Assembly: GCA_022605955.1 (NCBI GenBank)
Contig: JAKCOZ010000003.1
Span: 10,983,331 to 11,047,330 of the forward strand
Reading direction: 5' to 3'
Source: Rallus limicola
Lineage: Eukaryota > Chordata > Aves > Gruiformes > Rallidae
Length of the DNA stretch: 64,000 nt
Below are positions 62,374 to 64,000 of this stretch, piece by piece (position 1 is the first letter of the stretch; every line of letters begins with the position of its first letter). Position numbers and translations under genes: made by a program. The notes beneath the pieces are model-generated. The model was not told where the DNA came from and ran no database searches. It was given only the letters and a program-made list of their open reading frames with translations.

Positions 62374-64000
62374 AGGCACAGTGCAAAAAATACAGAGTGA
62401 GAGAAACCACAGGAATGCCTGCCATGGTATTTCAGAATCGCTCTTACTGAGAACAATTATAGGCAATCAATCTTTTTCACCACTTCTTTCCCACTTTCAT
62501 CACTGACAGCCTTCAAATTGCAGAAATGCCTAGAAAACACAGAGGACCCAGAGTAGCATTGATCAAATCTGTAAATCTCCAAAAGCTACAAAAATCTAAT
62601 TTTCTTGTTACATTCCACTCCTTATAGGAATCTGAAAGACGCCTAGTAACACATTAAGAAATAAACAATCAAAATTCAATTGCAACCCCTGATACTGCTC
62701 ACAAATGCATCCAGCAACCACTTATCACTGCAAGTTGTCAATACATTAAAATAAACTGTGAATTAACTCATTCTTTTAATTTATCTTCTGTAATCTGAAG
62801 ATCACTACACCTTAAGTGTTATTGCTAATACAAAGGTGTATTTACTTTTCATTTTGATGTCTAATAATGGCAGATCACAGGACACTTTGAAGATAAAACT
62901 CTGAACAAATCAACATGTTGTTAGACATTTCCAGTGCAGCTTTAAAATAAGAAAGAGAAGCCAGGTGGAATAAGACATACCTGGATATTTAATCAGGCTA
63001 GCTAAATTGAGATCATAGAGATCATGGTTGAAGAAGAGAAAGTTATTTTAAGAATATAAGGTAAGACAGAAAAATCAAATTATTAGGAAACAGAGAACAT
63101 GTCACATAAACCATGATAAATTACTAGGATTAATGTTAAGTGCATGTTTCTATATATAATATTTGATTTCATGCTTTCAGATAGTATTTTTTGCTCCTTT
63201 TCTTTGAAATTCATCTACATTGTGCAGGCTTTCTTATTAAACAAATACATGTGCTATTTCACACAGGGTTTTCTCAGTTTATTAATACAAAAGAACTTGA
63301 TTTGCCATCAGAACTGTGTTATAGCTATACCATGATGGATCAATGTAGCTCTAACCACCCCTGAACACCTACTGAAGTGAGAATGGGAAGTAAAGCCAAA
63401 TAAAAGCCTCACTACTTTGATTCTGCTTATCTAAGGGACATCTGGGTCTTGGCATGGACTCCTTTCATCTGATTTAAATCAAAGCAGGTCAGTGGCTACA
63501 AATACCTAGGATGCAGTCTGACTGCTGTTTTCTACAAGATTCACATAGTCTTCCTTTAACTAGAGTAAGGTAAGAGCACCTTAAACAAGGGTTGTTTGGT
63601 TCCTAAAGGTATAACACATTGTGGAAGGATCAGGTCAACCGGTTGCTCCCATCTTCCAAGATTTACAAGTAAAAACAATTCATAAAGGAAAAGGGTATGT
63701 TCACTGAAGTTACATTGTACTTATGTATAGCATATCCCAATGCTCTCTACAAATGACCTGTGAAGTCCAGCTACCGAATTCTTACAGGCACTATGAAATA
63801 AAAGGAAAACAAAATATTTTCTAGCTTTCAAAACATGCCTATCTAAGTGTCTACAACATACCCATATTTGAGATAGATCTTTACTACTCTTGAATTACTT
63901 TCTTTGTTGTATCCTTAGCATGTCATCCACTTTTGTCTCAGACCTGGACCACTATTTGAAACAGGCTGGAAAGTAAGCTGGCTGATGTTTATACACCAGA
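62374..64000. other. unique AT-rich DNA, right edge
   Basis: No gene, RNA or repeat family recognised. The longest frames are about 63 codons with no motifs. Confidence 0.6.

Overview
The window looks like a piece of a bird nuclear genome. The diagnostic evidence is six fragments of the CR1 LINE retrotransposon. Each is 5'-truncated and ends in the CR1 3' octamer tail (ATTCTGTG/ATTCTATG-like units), and the larger ones still encode the conserved C-terminal part of CR1 ORF2. The rest is AT-rich, intron- or desert-like DNA with short homopolymer runs and microsatellites. I see no bacterial operon structure, no CRISPR array, no tRNA or rRNA, and no intact protein-coding gene. All open reading frames above about 120 codons outside CR1 have unremarkable translations. 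I therefore call no host CDS and regard the window as intergenic or intronic.

Layout. Positions 1-1060 hold a possible transcript 3' end on the + strand: an AU-rich element near 614, then AATAAA signals at 906 and 1018. A 546-bp CR1 (- strand) lies at 2182-2727, and a possible old retroposon-like stretch at about 4784-5335. A 66-bp CR1 tail (-) is at 7533, a perfect 40-bp tandem duplication at 10853-10932, and a 24-bp duplication at 15664. A candidate regulatory block with a homeodomain-type palindrome is near 16300-16660, and a two-letter pentamer array (AACCA/CACCA) is at 17219-17321. Degraded palindromic-repeat remnants lie at 21218-21433. The following 10 kb is featureless to me up to a G-quadruplex motif at 31461 and a 24-bp perfect palindrome at 32149.

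The interval 34.6-40.0 kb is a CR1 cluster: + at 34626-35319, + at 37828-38146, - at 39599-39990. The most unusual structure is at 46387-46695, an AT-rich hairpin directly abutting a long inverted repeat. That repeat has 73-bp arms with 3 mismatches around a 66-bp loop containing a 16-bp-period tandem repeat. An ancient MITE-like palindromic element follows at 47018-47136. Next come a diverged 45-bp duplication at 48238-48329 and a mixed-complexity block (48500-49150) with a perfect POU octamer beside a SOX-type site. The rest is quiet apart from a 78-bp CR1 tail at 62003-62080 and a small hairpin-forming repeat cluster at 62314-62373.

There are no genes whose joint function can be described. 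The biology visible here is retrotransposon decay, replication-slippage duplications, inverted-repeat formation and possible noncoding regulatory elements. All regulatory calls are inference from motifs and need cross-species conservation to stand.
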